Positions 44,185-54,300 of a stretch of DNA of 64,000 nt are shown here, one piece after another. The number at the start of each line of letters is the position of its first letter. Position 1 is the stretch's first letter. This DNA comes from Tamlana crocina. GTDB taxonomy: Bacteria > Bacteroidota > Bacteroidia > Flavobacteriales > Flavobacteriaceae. The stretch is from the NCBI GenBank assembly GCA_040429635.1, contig CP158972.1, positions 1,994,001 to 2,058,000 on the forward strand, read 5' to 3'. Made by a program: the position numbers and the translations under genes. The notes beneath the pieces are model-generated. The model saw only the letters and a program-made list of their open reading frames with translations. It was not told the DNA's origin and did no database searches.

Positions 44185-45723
44185 ATGGCAATACTTGGTA
44201 ATATTATAAAAGGGGTGATTGATTTAACCGACACATTATTTTCGGAAACCAATCATATTGAAGCTCAAAAAAACACTTTAAAGCAACTCCTCGAAAAAGC
44301 AAAGGATACCCAATTTGGAAAGCATTATAATTTTGAAGCTATTTTAGCTTCAGATAAAATGGAAACCGAATTTGCTGAAACGATTCCGTATTTCGATTAC
44401 AATAAAATAAACGACGAATGGTGGCATAAAATAAAGGATGGTGAAGATGATGTTACTTGGCCGGGAACGTTATCCTATTTCGCATTGAGTTCTGGTACAA
44501 CAGGGAAATCAAGCAAGCGTATTCCTGTTACCGATGCTATGATTGAGACTATCCGAAAATCAGGAATCAAACAAGTTTTGGCGCTTAAAAATTTTGATTT
44601 GCCAGCCGATTTTTTCGAAAAGGAAATTATGATGCTGGGCAGTTCTACTGATTTGGAAAAAAATGAAAATTTTTTGGAAGGTGAAATCAGCGGTATAAGC
44701 GCAAGTAATATTCCGTTTTGGTTTAGGGGCTATTACAAACCGGGAGAAGATATTGCCCAAATTGATGATTGGGACGAGCGGGTTTTGAATATAGCCAAAC
44801 GTGCTAAAGAGTGGGATATTGGAGCCTTAAGTGGTATTCCGTCGTGGATAGAGCTTATGCTTCAAAAAGTGATAGAATATCATAATTTGAACAACATCCA
44901 CGATATTTGGCCCAATCTTCAAGTTTACACCTCGGGCGGTGTGGCTTTCGGCCCCTACGAAAAAAGCTTTAAGGCGTTAATGGGAAAGGAGGTCACTGTA
45001 ATCGACACGTATTTGGCTTCCGAGGGCTACATTGCTACACAAATAAGACCAGACACCGATGCCATGCAACTCAATACCGAACACGGTATCTATTTTGAGT
45101 TTGTTCCCTTTAAACCCGAATATATCAACGAAGATGGCTCGTTGGTGCAGGATGCGCCTTCAGTGAATATTTCCCAAGTAAAGGTTAATCAAGATTATGT
45201 GCTCATTATAAGTACGGTGAGTGGCGCTTGGCGTTACATTATTGGCGATACTATTGAATTTACGGATATTGAACGTGCCGAAATAAAAATAACCGGGCGA
45301 ACCAAGTTCTTTTTAAATACGGTGGGTTCACAATTATCAGTTAATAAAATGGACGATGCCATGCGTGTTTTAGAGGAGCAATTTTCAACCAAAATTCCAG
45401 AATATACCATTTGTGCCAAGCGGGTTGACGATGGTGAATTTTACCATTTTTGGTATTTAGGTGCAGAACATCAAGATTTGAACACAGATAAAGTAGCCCG
45501 AACTTTAGATGATACATTAAAAGAAGCCAATAAAAACTATAAAGTGGCCCGTAGCAAAGCGCTTAACGGTTTGAAAGTAAAATTGGTAAGCCCTGAGGTT
45601 TTTTATGAATGGAATGCGAAAAACAAGAAAAAAGGCGGACAAGTAAAGATGGAGCGTGTTATGAAAGAAGAAAAATTTACCGAATGGGAAGCTTTTGTAA
45701 CCAAGCTTAAACTGAAGGTATAG
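44185..45723 (+). CDS. GH3 auxin-type acyl-amido synthetase (ANL superfamily)
   Basis: 512 residues. The N terminus (IKGVIDLTDTLFSE) and the adenylate-forming motifs ALSSGTTGKSSKRIPVT (ATP P-loop of firefly-luciferase-like enzymes, about 100-116), TYLASEGYIATQ, WRYIIGDTIEFTD and ITGRTKFFLN match the GH3 (Gretchen Hagen 3) family. Plant members conjugate amino acids to jasmonate, auxin or benzoate through acyl-adenylates; bacterial substrates are largely unknown. This is unrelated to glycoside hydrolase family 3 despite the shared name and the nearby GH3 glycosidase. It follows bshA and its 3' end overlaps the convergent protease gene by 17 bases. Confidence 0.93.
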   Translation: MAILGNIIKGVIDLTDTLFSETNHIEAQKNTLKQLLEKAKDTQFGKHYNFEAILASDKMETEFAETIPYFDYNKINDEWWHKIKDGEDDVTWPGTLSYFALSSGTTGKSSKRIPVTDAMIETIRKSGIKQVLALKNFDLPADFFEKEIMMLGSSTDLEKNENFLEGEISGISASNIPFWFRGYYKPGEDIAQIDDWDERVLNIAKRAKEWDIGALSGIPSWIELMLQKVIEYHNLNNIHDIWPNLQVYTSGGVAFGPYEKSFKALMGKEVTVIDTYLASEGYIATQIRPDTDAMQLNTEHGIYFEFVPFKPEYINEDGSLVQDAPSVNISQVKVNQDYVLIISTVSGAWRYIIGDTIEFTDIERAEIKITGRTKFFLNTVGSQLSVNKMDDAMRVLEEQFSTKIPEYTICAKRVDDGEFYHFWYLGAEHQDLNTDKVARTLDDTLKEANKNYKVARSKALNGLKVKLVSPEVFYEWNAKNKKKGGQVKMERVMKEEKFTEWEAFVTKLKLKV

Positions 45724-46267
45724 CCTCTTGGTTATTTACCAACTCCATAATTTCTTCGGGAGATAAATAATATTTTTTTATTCGTGCTTTGTAAATAGGG
45801 GTGATGTCGGCATGATTTAATATGAAATTTTTAGTTTTTAAAATGTATTCACCCATGCCGTGCTGTACAGCGTAAGTGTCGGCGGTGCGTTCGGCTTCCA
45901 CAATGTGATTTTGAGAAATTAAATATTTTATTCCAAAACCAATGAGGTTGATGTTACTTCTATTTTGGTAATCCATAATATGGCCAAGTTCGTGCCCAAT
46001 CCAACCAATGAATATATCAGAAGGAATATTTTTAGTTAAAAAGGTCTTATCAGAAATCTTAAAGGTCTCGCTAATTAGAATAACGTAACTTCTATGTTTT
46101 TTCGACTTAAAAAAACTAGCAAATTGAGGTTGGGCTTGCATCGTCGATTTTTTGATATTCCTCTTGAACTTAAACTCGATATGAACGTCATTTAGTTCGG
46201 GAAAATAACTTAGTGCCGTTTTTACTTCTTTTTTAATATGTTGGGGTATTTTGTGTTTTGATTCCAT
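45707..46267 (-). CDS. Small M48-like zinc metalloprotease
   Basis: 186 residues. A zincin motif HELGH near residue 92 (IGHELGHIMD) is followed by VEAERTADTYAVQHG, whose Glu is a plausible third zinc ligand, as in M48 (Ste24/HtpX-like) proteases. A single modest hydrophobic segment (NLIGFGIKYLI) lies between the two. The basic N-terminal region lacks a signal peptide. The substrate is unknown; the compact size suggests a cytoplasmic or peripheral protease. Its last 17 bases overlap the end of the acyl-amido synthetase gene on the other strand. Confidence 0.75.
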   Translation of the reverse strand: MESKHKIPQHIKKEVKTALSYFPELNDVHIEFKFKRNIKKSTMQAQPQFASFFKSKKHRSYVILISETFKISDKTFLTKNIPSDIFIGWIGHELGHIMDYQNRSNINLIGFGIKYLISQNHIVEAERTADTYAVQHGMGEYILKTKNFILNHADITPIYKARIKKYYLSPEEIMELVNNQEAIPSV

Positions 46268-46350
46268 ATATCCATTTTAGTGAAAACAAAACAAAACCAT
46301 TAATGCTTTCAAGTAAAATATTAATCACAAAAATATAGCAGGCAAAATAG

Positions 46351-46380
46351 GATAAAAAATAACCCCGGAATAACCGGGGC
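46351..46380 (-). terminator. Strong rho-independent terminator after adhesin cassette 2
   Basis: On the minus strand CCCCGG-TTATT-CCGGGG is a perfect six-base GC stem (46363-46379), followed by TTATTTTTTATC. It lies 15 bases beyond the stop of the last OmpA-family gene (46395) and marks the end of the cassette transcript. Confidence 0.85.
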
Positions 46381-46394
46381 TTGTTGTTGAAATT

Positions 46395-48326
46395 TTATTT
46401 AATCTTTATGACTATAAAATTGGTTCGTCTGTTAAGTTGATGTTGATTTTCGGTACACTTAATTGTGCCGTCGCATCCATTCATCAGTTTATTCTCTCCA
46501 TAACCTTTGTAGGATTCAATTCTATCTGCATTGATACCTTTAGAAATTAAATAATCATAAGTGGATTTGGCTCGTCTTTCAGATAAAACTAAATTATAAG
46601 ATGAAGGTCCTCTCGAATCGGAATGCGATTGGATTTCAATAGTCATTTCTGGATATTGATTCTGCATCAAATCAACAATGCGGTCTAACTCGGTGGTGTC
46701 TTCATTTCTGATGCTGGCACTATCAAAATTAAAGTAAATAGGGCCGAGATCGCTAATCGGTTCTTCTTTTTTGGGTTTGGCCGTTGGTTCCAATGAAAAG
46801 TCAACAGTAAGACTTTTAACTGATGGCGCCAAACCTTTCGAGCTCACCGGAGTAGTTAGGTTTAAGTAGCCTTCTTTTGAAATATTCACTATATAATCGG
46901 TGTCTTGATTTATATTGACTTCATATGTTCCGTTTTCATTCGTTGGGAAAGACGCGATTTCTTTTCCGCTGGAATCCATTAGGGTTACTATGGCATTTGG
47001 TAACGGTACATTGTTTTCAGCATCGTAAATAGTGCCTTCCAGTTTTGTGCGTAATTTTCTGTTAAAAGCGTAAATATCGTCACTGCCAAGCCCGCCGTTT
47101 CGGTTTGAGGCAAAATAGCCCGATGTGCCACTGTCGTCCACAAAAAAGGAGAAATCGTCTTTACTGGAATTCACCGGAACACCGAGATTAACCACGTTAA
47201 CAAAACCATTGTTTGCATCGGTAACGGCAACGAATATATCCAATAGGCCTAATCCGTGGTGGCCATCGGAAGAAAAGAATAGCGCACCTTCATTATTAAC
47301 AAATGGAAAACGTTCATTTTTTGAGGTATTTACTGTGCTTCCTAAATTTTGGGGTTTTCCGAAAGTAGCATCATTGTTAATGTCAACATAATAAAGATCG
47401 GTACCACCAAAACCACCTGGCATATTAGAGGCAAAATATAATTTAGAACCGTCGGCGCTTAAAGCGGGGTGGCCATTGGAATAGGTGTCATCATTAAAAG
47501 GTAACTCCTCAATGTTTGTCCAAGAGTCATCAACTAATGTTGCTTTGTAAATTTTAAGGCTTGAAATACCCGAATTATCACGACTTAAAGTGTTTTTTAT
47601 AAAATTGGTTCTTGAAAAATACATGGTTTTCCCATCATTGGTGATGGTGATTGGCCCATCGTGATAAACCGAATTCACTTTACCTTTTAGTTTGTTGGAG
47701 TGGTCGATTTTGATGGTGTCCAAAGCATTTTTATTAGTAACGTATACATCTAAAAAAGGTTCTTTATTCCATGCATACTTACGTTTTATGGCAACGCCTT
47801 CGTCACGTGAGGAAACAAAATACAAATTACCGTTATTTTCATAAGCCCCGAATTCACTTAGTTTCGAATTAAAATTGACATCTTCAAGAAAATATTGATG
47901 CTCGGCATTAAAAATGGAATTCAGAAATTCTCCATCTTTGCGGTATAAGCTTTCATTTATGGTTCCGCCAGCATTATAAAATTTTTCCAACCACACTCTA
48001 GACTCTTTATAGTCTTTTATACCTCGAAGGGCTTGGGCATATTTATAATAATAATCTATTGGCACATGTTCTTGCTGCACTGCCATCTCGTAATACACTA
48101 CAGCCTTTTCAGGACTTCGTATATAAGCGTAACAATCGGCCAACTTCCGAGTGGCATAATCTGTATGATAGCCTTTTTCAATAAGCTCTTTATAGGCGCT
48201 TGCTGCATCTACAAAAGCATATTTATCGAATTTGCTGTTGGCTTTTTTTAGCGCACTTTCTTGGGCATTGACGTTTAATGCCAATAACACTAAAGAGCAG
48301 GTTATAATGTAGTTTTTTAATTTCAT
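46395..48326 (-). CDS. OmpA-family protein with TPR, PD40 propeller and CarboxypepD-like domains (paralogue 2)
   Basis: 643 residues. Signal peptide (about 1-21), helical TPR-like repeats (about 25-130), PD40/WD40-like beta-propeller strands (about 160-430, e.g. KLYFASNMPGGFGGTDLYYV, GYFASNRNGGLGSDDIYAF), a carboxypeptidase-D-like regulatory sandwich (about 435-510, EGTIYDAENNVPLPNAIV), and an OmpA C-terminal peptidoglycan-binding domain (about 535-640, FNFDSASIRNEDTTELDRIV, SHSDSRGPSSYN). This layout matches PorE-like components that tie the type IX machinery to peptidoglycan. PorE itself is a lipoprotein; here there is no lipobox, so the comparison concerns architecture only. Last gene of cassette 2, 67 bases after its paralogue, and followed by a strong terminator. 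Confidence 0.9.
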   Translation of the reverse strand: MKLKNYIITCSLVLLALNVNAQESALKKANSKFDKYAFVDAASAYKELIEKGYHTDYATRKLADCYAYIRSPEKAVVYYEMAVQQEHVPIDYYYKYAQALRGIKDYKESRVWLEKFYNAGGTINESLYRKDGEFLNSIFNAEHQYFLEDVNFNSKLSEFGAYENNGNLYFVSSRDEGVAIKRKYAWNKEPFLDVYVTNKNALDTIKIDHSNKLKGKVNSVYHDGPITITNDGKTMYFSRTNFIKNTLSRDNSGISSLKIYKATLVDDSWTNIEELPFNDDTYSNGHPALSADGSKLYFASNMPGGFGGTDLYYVDINNDATFGKPQNLGSTVNTSKNERFPFVNNEGALFFSSDGHHGLGLLDIFVAVTDANNGFVNVVNLGVPVNSSKDDFSFFVDDSGTSGYFASNRNGGLGSDDIYAFNRKLRTKLEGTIYDAENNVPLPNAIVTLMDSSGKEIASFPTNENGTYEVNINQDTDYIVNISKEGYLNLTTPVSSKGLAPSVKSLTVDFSLEPTAKPKKEEPISDLGPIYFNFDSASIRNEDTTELDRIVDLMQNQYPEMTIEIQSHSDSRGPSSYNLVLSERRAKSTYDYLISKGINADRIESYKGYGENKLMNGCDGTIKCTENQHQLNRRTNFIVIKIK

Positions 48327-48393
48327 GGGGACTTTTTTAATTAAAAAATCTTATGCGGTATGTTGTGGTTTTATCATAAAGGGCTGTAACGTT

Positions 48394-50322
48394 TTATTCC
48401 ATTTTAACCACAATAAATTGGGTACGTCTGTTTTTTTGGTGCTGTTCTTCCTCACAGTTTACACCATCTTCACAACCGTTGGTTAATCGGCGTTCACCAA
48501 AACCTTGGTGCTCGGTAATACGCTCTGGAGCTATGCCTTTTGAAATTAAATATTCGTATGTGGCATTGGCTCTGTCGATTGACAATTTATCATTGTAAGA
48601 CAATCTTCCTCGCGAATCGGTATGCGATTCAATACGGATGACCATTTCAGGATAATCGTTTTTCATCAAGCTCACAATTTTATCCAATTCAACAGCGGCA
48701 TCTTTTCTGATGGTATGTTTGTCGAAATCAAAATAAATGGTGTTCAAATCCAATTTGGCTAGTTTTACCACATCCTGAACAGGGTTCAGCAACAGATTAG
48801 CATTTATCGTGATAAGCTCGGTTTGAATATTTTTTGATGTAAACTTTCTGTAATCGTCAATATATTGGTCTTGACTGGCAACAATTTTATAGTCTCTGTT
48901 TCTATCTATATTGATTTGATAATAGCCATTTTCATCGGTAAGCATATCTGCCACTGGCTGGTCGTTTTCATCATAAAGTGTAATTTTTGCACCTTGAATC
49001 GGGTTGGAGTTAATGGCATCGGTAACCACGCCCTCAACATGCAAAACAGGTTCTCGGTGGTACGCATAAATATCATCACTGCCACGACCACCACGTCGGT
49101 TTGAAGCAAAATACCCAGTAATACCATCTTGATTCATCGTGAAAGCAAAATCATCACTATTGGAGTTTATTGGTATTCCAAGGTTTATAACATCAACAAT
49201 TTTCGATTCATCTTCCTCATCTTTAATACTAGCGAAAACATCAAGTAATCCAAGACCCGTATGTCCGTCTGAAGAGAAAAATAAAATATCTTCATTGTTG
49301 ATAAACGGAAAGCCTTCAGCCCCTTTGGTGTTTACCACATCGCCAAGATTTTGTAAATTTCTTAGAGTTCCATCTGGGAAAATATCGACCACCCAAATAT
49401 CAGATCCGCCAATGGAACCGGGGCGGTCTGAAGCAAAATAAAGTTTACTGTCGTCTTTATTCAATGCAGCGTGTTGGGTTGAAAAATTATCGCCATTTAT
49501 GGATAGGTCTTCAATGTTGGTCCAAACGCTATCAACTAATGTGGCCCGATAGATTTTCATGTTGGTCAGTCCTCCTTTACTTTTCACCTCAATATCGTCC
49601 TTAAAATTATTTCGGGAAAAATACATGGTTTTACCATCTTTGGTGATAGTCACTGGCCCATCATGGTAAATGGAATTAACGTCGCCTTTTATTTTGGCGG
49701 TATGGTCTACATTTCGTCTACTGCCAGTTTCGGCAACGTAAACATCAAGGAAAGGCTGTTCATTCCAGCCATACACACGTTTAATGGCCACGCCCTCATC
49801 ACGTGATGAGGCAAAATATACTTTTCCGTTATGCTCGAAAGCACCAAAATCGCTGTATTTGGAATTGAACCGAACGCGGTCTAAAAAATACTGTTGTTTG
49901 GCGCCAAATACACTGGTAATAAAATTGATGTCTTTTGAAAAATCGTCGGCATCTACAACACCACCGGAGTCTTTAAACCGTTGAAGCCAGATTTGTGACT
50001 CATCGTATTTTTTCATACCCCGTAACGACTGGGCATATTTATAATAATATTCCACCGGAACATTTTTTTGCTTCACCACACTCTTGTAGTATCGAGAGGC
50101 ATTTCTGGGGTCTCTTAAAAGCGCATAACAATCGGCCAGTTTTCTGGTAGCATAATCTCTATTGTAATTATTTTGAACCAGCTCTGTATAAACTTTGGCC
50201 GCTTTTACAAATGAAAATTTGTTGAAGAGGGTATCGGCTCTTTTTTGTTTTCCTTGTTGAGAAAACACCGAAATACTCATTAAGATTCCGATACCAACTA
50301 ATATGCAGTTTTTACGATTCAT
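48394..50322 (-). CDS. OmpA-family protein with TPR, PD40 propeller and CarboxypepD-like domains (paralogue 1)
   Basis: 642 residues, colinear with the following paralogue: signal peptide, TPR-like region (about 25-135), PD40 propeller (about 160-430, KLYFASDRPGSIGGSDIWVV, GYFASNRRGGRGSDDIYAY), carboxypeptidase-D-like domain (about 435-510, EGVVTDAINSNPIQGAKI) and OmpA domain (about 535-640, YFDFDKHTIRKDAAVELDKI, ESHTDSRGRLSYN). The two proteins share near-identical lengths and many motifs, so they arose by tandem duplication, then diverged clearly. It starts 12 bases after the PorP/SprF stop, so translation is probably coupled with it. Likely a periplasmic, peptidoglycan-bound partner of the PorP/SprF protein and the adhesin. 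Confidence 0.9.
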   Translation of the reverse strand: MNRKNCILVGIGILMSISVFSQQGKQKRADTLFNKFSFVKAAKVYTELVQNNYNRDYATRKLADCYALLRDPRNASRYYKSVVKQKNVPVEYYYKYAQSLRGMKKYDESQIWLQRFKDSGGVVDADDFSKDINFITSVFGAKQQYFLDRVRFNSKYSDFGAFEHNGKVYFASSRDEGVAIKRVYGWNEQPFLDVYVAETGSRRNVDHTAKIKGDVNSIYHDGPVTITKDGKTMYFSRNNFKDDIEVKSKGGLTNMKIYRATLVDSVWTNIEDLSINGDNFSTQHAALNKDDSKLYFASDRPGSIGGSDIWVVDIFPDGTLRNLQNLGDVVNTKGAEGFPFINNEDILFFSSDGHTGLGLLDVFASIKDEEDESKIVDVINLGIPINSNSDDFAFTMNQDGITGYFASNRRGGRGSDDIYAYHREPVLHVEGVVTDAINSNPIQGAKITLYDENDQPVADMLTDENGYYQINIDRNRDYKIVASQDQYIDDYRKFTSKNIQTELITINANLLLNPVQDVVKLAKLDLNTIYFDFDKHTIRKDAAVELDKIVSLMKNDYPEMVIRIESHTDSRGRLSYNDKLSIDRANATYEYLISKGIAPERITEHQGFGERRLTNGCEDGVNCEEEQHQKNRRTQFIVVKME

Positions 50323-50334
50323 AGATAATTAGTA

Positions 50335-51255
50335 TTAAAAATATCTTGGTGATTTTAGTTTTGAGTTTATGAATTTGAATTCGTAAATCAAGAGAATTTC
50401 GTGGGTTCCGGTGGTGTGATCGGCAATTTCAGACAGCGGTTTTTCGTAGGCATAACCTACACGCAATTGTCTCGATACCTGAAAATCTACAATACCTCCA
50501 ATGGCCGCGGTATATTCGTTAATCCTATATGATCCGCCAAACCAGAACTTTTCATTGAAAAGGAAGTTGGCAGTAAGATCGTATGAAACAGGAGCCCCAT
50601 TGGTGGCTTTTATTAAAAATGCTGGCTTAAATTTTATGCTTTTGTTCAAATCTAATACAAGACCACCGGTAAAATAGTAACTGATGACTTCCAGAGCTTC
50701 GTAATCTTTGGTTTTGTTTTTGTCGGTTTTTAATATGCGGGGGGCCGAAAGGCCAAAATATACCCGGTTACTGCTCCAGTACACCCCAAGCCCAATGTTA
50801 GGGTCCCATTTGTTTTCGTAGTAGTCAAAATAATCATCATTCGAAACATCGTTTCTAAAATCGTCATCCAAACTGTATTGGGTAAACCCACCTTTTATGC
50901 CAAAGGCCAGTTTGCTATTGTAGCCTGTTGGGATAGCATATGAAAAATCTCCATATAGATATGTGAAGTTTTCTGGGCCCAAGTCGTCTTCCATGAACGA
51001 GAGCCCTAAGCCAATTCTGTCGTTTCTCAACGGGGTGTGTATGGATAGGGTTTGGGTTATTGGCCCGCCTTTAAAGCCCACCCATTGGCTACGGTGCAAA
51101 CCAACAATACTAAGCGCTTCTCTACTGCCGGCGTAAGCGGGGTTTATAGAGATGGTATTGTACATATACTGGGTAAATTGCGGCAACTGTTGCGCCACTG
51201 AATAAACACAGCTAAATAGTGCAATAACAATTATATTAGTTTTAATAAATTTCAT
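50335..51255 (-). CDS. PorP/SprF-family type IX secretion outer-membrane protein (cassette 2)
   Basis: 306 residues with signal peptide (IIVIALFSCVYSVAQ) followed by the typical QLPQFTQYMYNTISINPAYA, GSREALSIVGLHRSQWVGF and GLGLSFMEDDLGPEN motifs of the PorP/SprF family. The remaining sequence has the alternating aromatic strands of an outer-membrane barrel and ends LLIYEFKFINSKLKSPRYF. It matches the family more closely than the cassette 1 copy does. Position between the giant adhesin (103 bases upstream) and OmpA paralogue 1 (12 bases downstream) supports a role in secretion or anchoring of that adhesin. Confidence 0.95.
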   Translation of the reverse strand: MKFIKTNIIVIALFSCVYSVAQQLPQFTQYMYNTISINPAYAGSREALSIVGLHRSQWVGFKGGPITQTLSIHTPLRNDRIGLGLSFMEDDLGPENFTYLYGDFSYAIPTGYNSKLAFGIKGGFTQYSLDDDFRNDVSNDDYFDYYENKWDPNIGLGVYWSSNRVYFGLSAPRILKTDKNKTKDYEALEVISYYFTGGLVLDLNKSIKFKPAFLIKATNGAPVSYDLTANFLFNEKFWFGGSYRINEYTAAIGGIVDFQVSRQLRVGYAYEKPLSEIADHTTGTHEILLIYEFKFINSKLKSPRYF

Positions 51256-51358
51256 CTGTTTAAATTTTACGTTCTTGTTTTTTCAGATGTCATTCACCAT
51301 AACAACCATTTCGGCTAAATTTCGAAATACCGTTAAGGTTCATTTCATAGGTTAATGT

Positions 51359-54300
51359 TTATTTGGTTCCTAAATATATGGGGCCTGTTAATGGACTGAG
51401 TCCACTATCTCTTAAATTTATAATGTAATAATAGGTGCCGTTTGGTAACTTGCCAGAGCTTCCGAAGGATGAACTTGGAGAACTTCCGTCCCAGTCGCCT
51501 GTTTCACCATTGGTTTTTTTGCTTCCCAATGTATATCGGTTGGATTCATAAACCAAAGCCCCCCAACGGTTGAATATTTTTACTTCGGCAATAAAGCCAC
51601 ATAGCTCAATACCAGAAATATCGAAAGTGTCATTTATGAAGTCACCATTTGGGGTAATGGCTTTTGAAATGATTATATCGCTTTCGCCACATGGCAATAC
51701 TTTACATTTGGCATCAATAACCATGGTCACGTCGGTAACGTTCATACAGCCATCTTCAAACCCGGTGAATCGCAACAGATAAGTGATGCCTTCGGTGTTC
51801 GGGTTGAACTCTTCGGTATAAGCATCCTCCAAGTTTGTTGGGTCGAAAATGTCACCTTCAACAGTGGCTAATGGGTTGCCTTCAATAATTTCCCAAGTCC
51901 CAGAGGTTACACTTTCTGAAAGGAAATCTCTAAGGTTAACTGGGCCGTCATCAAAACATCTGTCGTCAGCGACAACTTGGGTTTCGATGATATCTAAAGT
52001 CACATTTACAGTTTGTGTATAAACAGCTTCGTTATTACAAGCATCACGTACCGTCCAAGTTCTTATCACTTGGTAATCTGCAAAAACGCCTTCTTCGAAA
52101 GTACTTGTTTCTTCAAACTCTACAATAACGTTGGTTGAACAGTTATCGGTAAACTCCAATTCAGGGGCAGCCTCAATATCAATACAGCTAGTGTTTATGG
52201 TTTCTTGATAAGCTGTTGTAGGCACAGGAGCAGTTGTATCTTGCACCGAAATGATTTGCTTATGTGTGGTGGTTAAATCACACTCATCGGTAGCCGTATA
52301 AGTACGTTCTATGGTGTAGCTGTTTGGACAACTGCCATCGGTCCTTACATCGTTTACAGTTACTACGGCATCACCACAATTATCAGTTGCGGTGATAGAA
52401 GCAACATCTGGAATGGCATCGCATTCTACAGTAACATCGCGCGGTAAAGTTTCCACAAAAGTTGGTGGCGTTGTATCTTGAACGGTTATGATTTGTGTGA
52501 ACGTTGTTGTTAATCCACATTCGTCTTCAGCCGTCCATGTACGGGCCAAAGTGTAACTATTCGGACAAGTACCATCGGTTCTTGTATCACTTACTGAAAC
52601 TGTAGCCGAACCACAAGTATCGGTAGCTGTTAAGGTTTCAGGCGTTGGAATGGCATCGCATTCAACCACAATTCTTGCTAAAGGAAAATCTTCAACAAAC
52701 ACTGGTGGTGTGGTGTCCTGTACCGTAATGGTTTGAACATGGGTATTGGTAATCCCACATTCGTCAGTAGCGGTGTATGATCTCGTGATAACGTAGTTTC
52801 CTGAACAGTTTCCGTCGGTTCTTACATCTTCAACAGTAACCACAGCAGTACCACAATTGTCGGTTGCGGTTAATATTTCAGGTTCTGGCACGCCAGTACA
52901 TTCAACCACTACATTTCCGGGAAGATTCGTTTGATCGAATACCGGTGCTGTAGTATCTGATGTTGAAATAGTTTGGTCGGCAGTTGCTACATTTCCGCAG
53001 GCATCAGTAGCCATCCATCTACGGGTTATGGTATAATCACCAGGGCAAGCACCATTTGTGATATTGTCTTCATAAGTAATAATAGGATTTGCATCACAAT
53101 TATCGGTTGCTGTAGCTTCACCGAAAGCTATTGGTGTTAAATCGTCACTACACTCTGCGGTTACGTTATCTGGTAAAGTAAGCACAGGAGGCGTAGTATC
53201 TTGTACGGTAATGGTTTGCTGGTGTGTTGTAGTAACACCACATATATTAGTTGCGCTCCAAGTTCTTAATAAGGTATAAGTGCTTGGGCAATCTCCATCG
53301 GTTCTGTCTTCCGTATAGGTTACATCTATAACACCACAAGAATTCGAAGCCGTTAATGCATCTGCAGTAGGAACAGCATCGCATTCAACGGTTATATCTG
53401 TTGGAAGATTTTGTACAAAAGCTGGAGCCTGTGGTGCTGTATAGGTGTAAGTCGCACTTACATTGATGGTATCGCATAAGTCAGTTATTTCCCAATTAAT
53501 GGTAATAGCTCCGCCAGTACAGAAGTCGATAGTTTGATTTTCAAAATCGTTGGAAACCGTTGGAGAACAACCTCCAGAAAAATTACCGTCAATATTCTGG
53601 GTTTGGGTGTTTACCCATGTAATGATGTCTGAATTTAAGCTGTTTTGTGCCGTAGCAAGGTTGTCGGTGCTATAATCGCATGCATCCGAAGAGCCATTGG
53701 ATGGATTTGTAAATGTAGCCGTGGCCGTTGGTGTTATTGTAAAATCGGCAGAAACATTAATGGTCTCACACAAATCGGTAATGGTCCAGGTAACGGAGGC
53801 CGAACCGCCGTCGCACAGTTGCGGGATGGTGGCAGTTGCGCTGTTGTTTGCCAGTGTTGGACTGCAACCTCCAATAACCCCAAAGGCCGCGGTCTGTGTC
53901 GCTACCCAATTGTTGAATGCGGTATCCACTTCATTTTGGTCGGCATAGTCACAGGACTGTGCATCTAAATCGGACGGAGCGCTATATGCGATGATTTCTG
54001 CAGGTACAACTGAATACGAAGCAGAGACATTGATGGTCTCGCAAATATCGTCGATACTCCATTCAACGTTGATGCTTCCACCTTCACAAAGGTCAATGGT
54101 CGCACCACTGTAATCGTGGGTCACATCCGGAGAGCCTCCAGAAAGGTTCTGGATTATAATATCGGTCTGTTCGGTTACCCAATCGGCAATAGCGGTGTCA
54201 AGTTCGTTTTGTGCAGCCTGAGGGTCTTCGTTGAAGAAATTGCATGTGCTAAAGGTCTCATTGCTCGGGTTAGTGAAACTGATGCCGTCAGGTTGTGTAA

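Noticed and set aside
44185..45723. Second glycoside hydrolase family 3 enzyme
   Set aside because: The gene has ANL adenylation motifs (SGTTGKSS); the GH3 name here refers to auxin conjugases.
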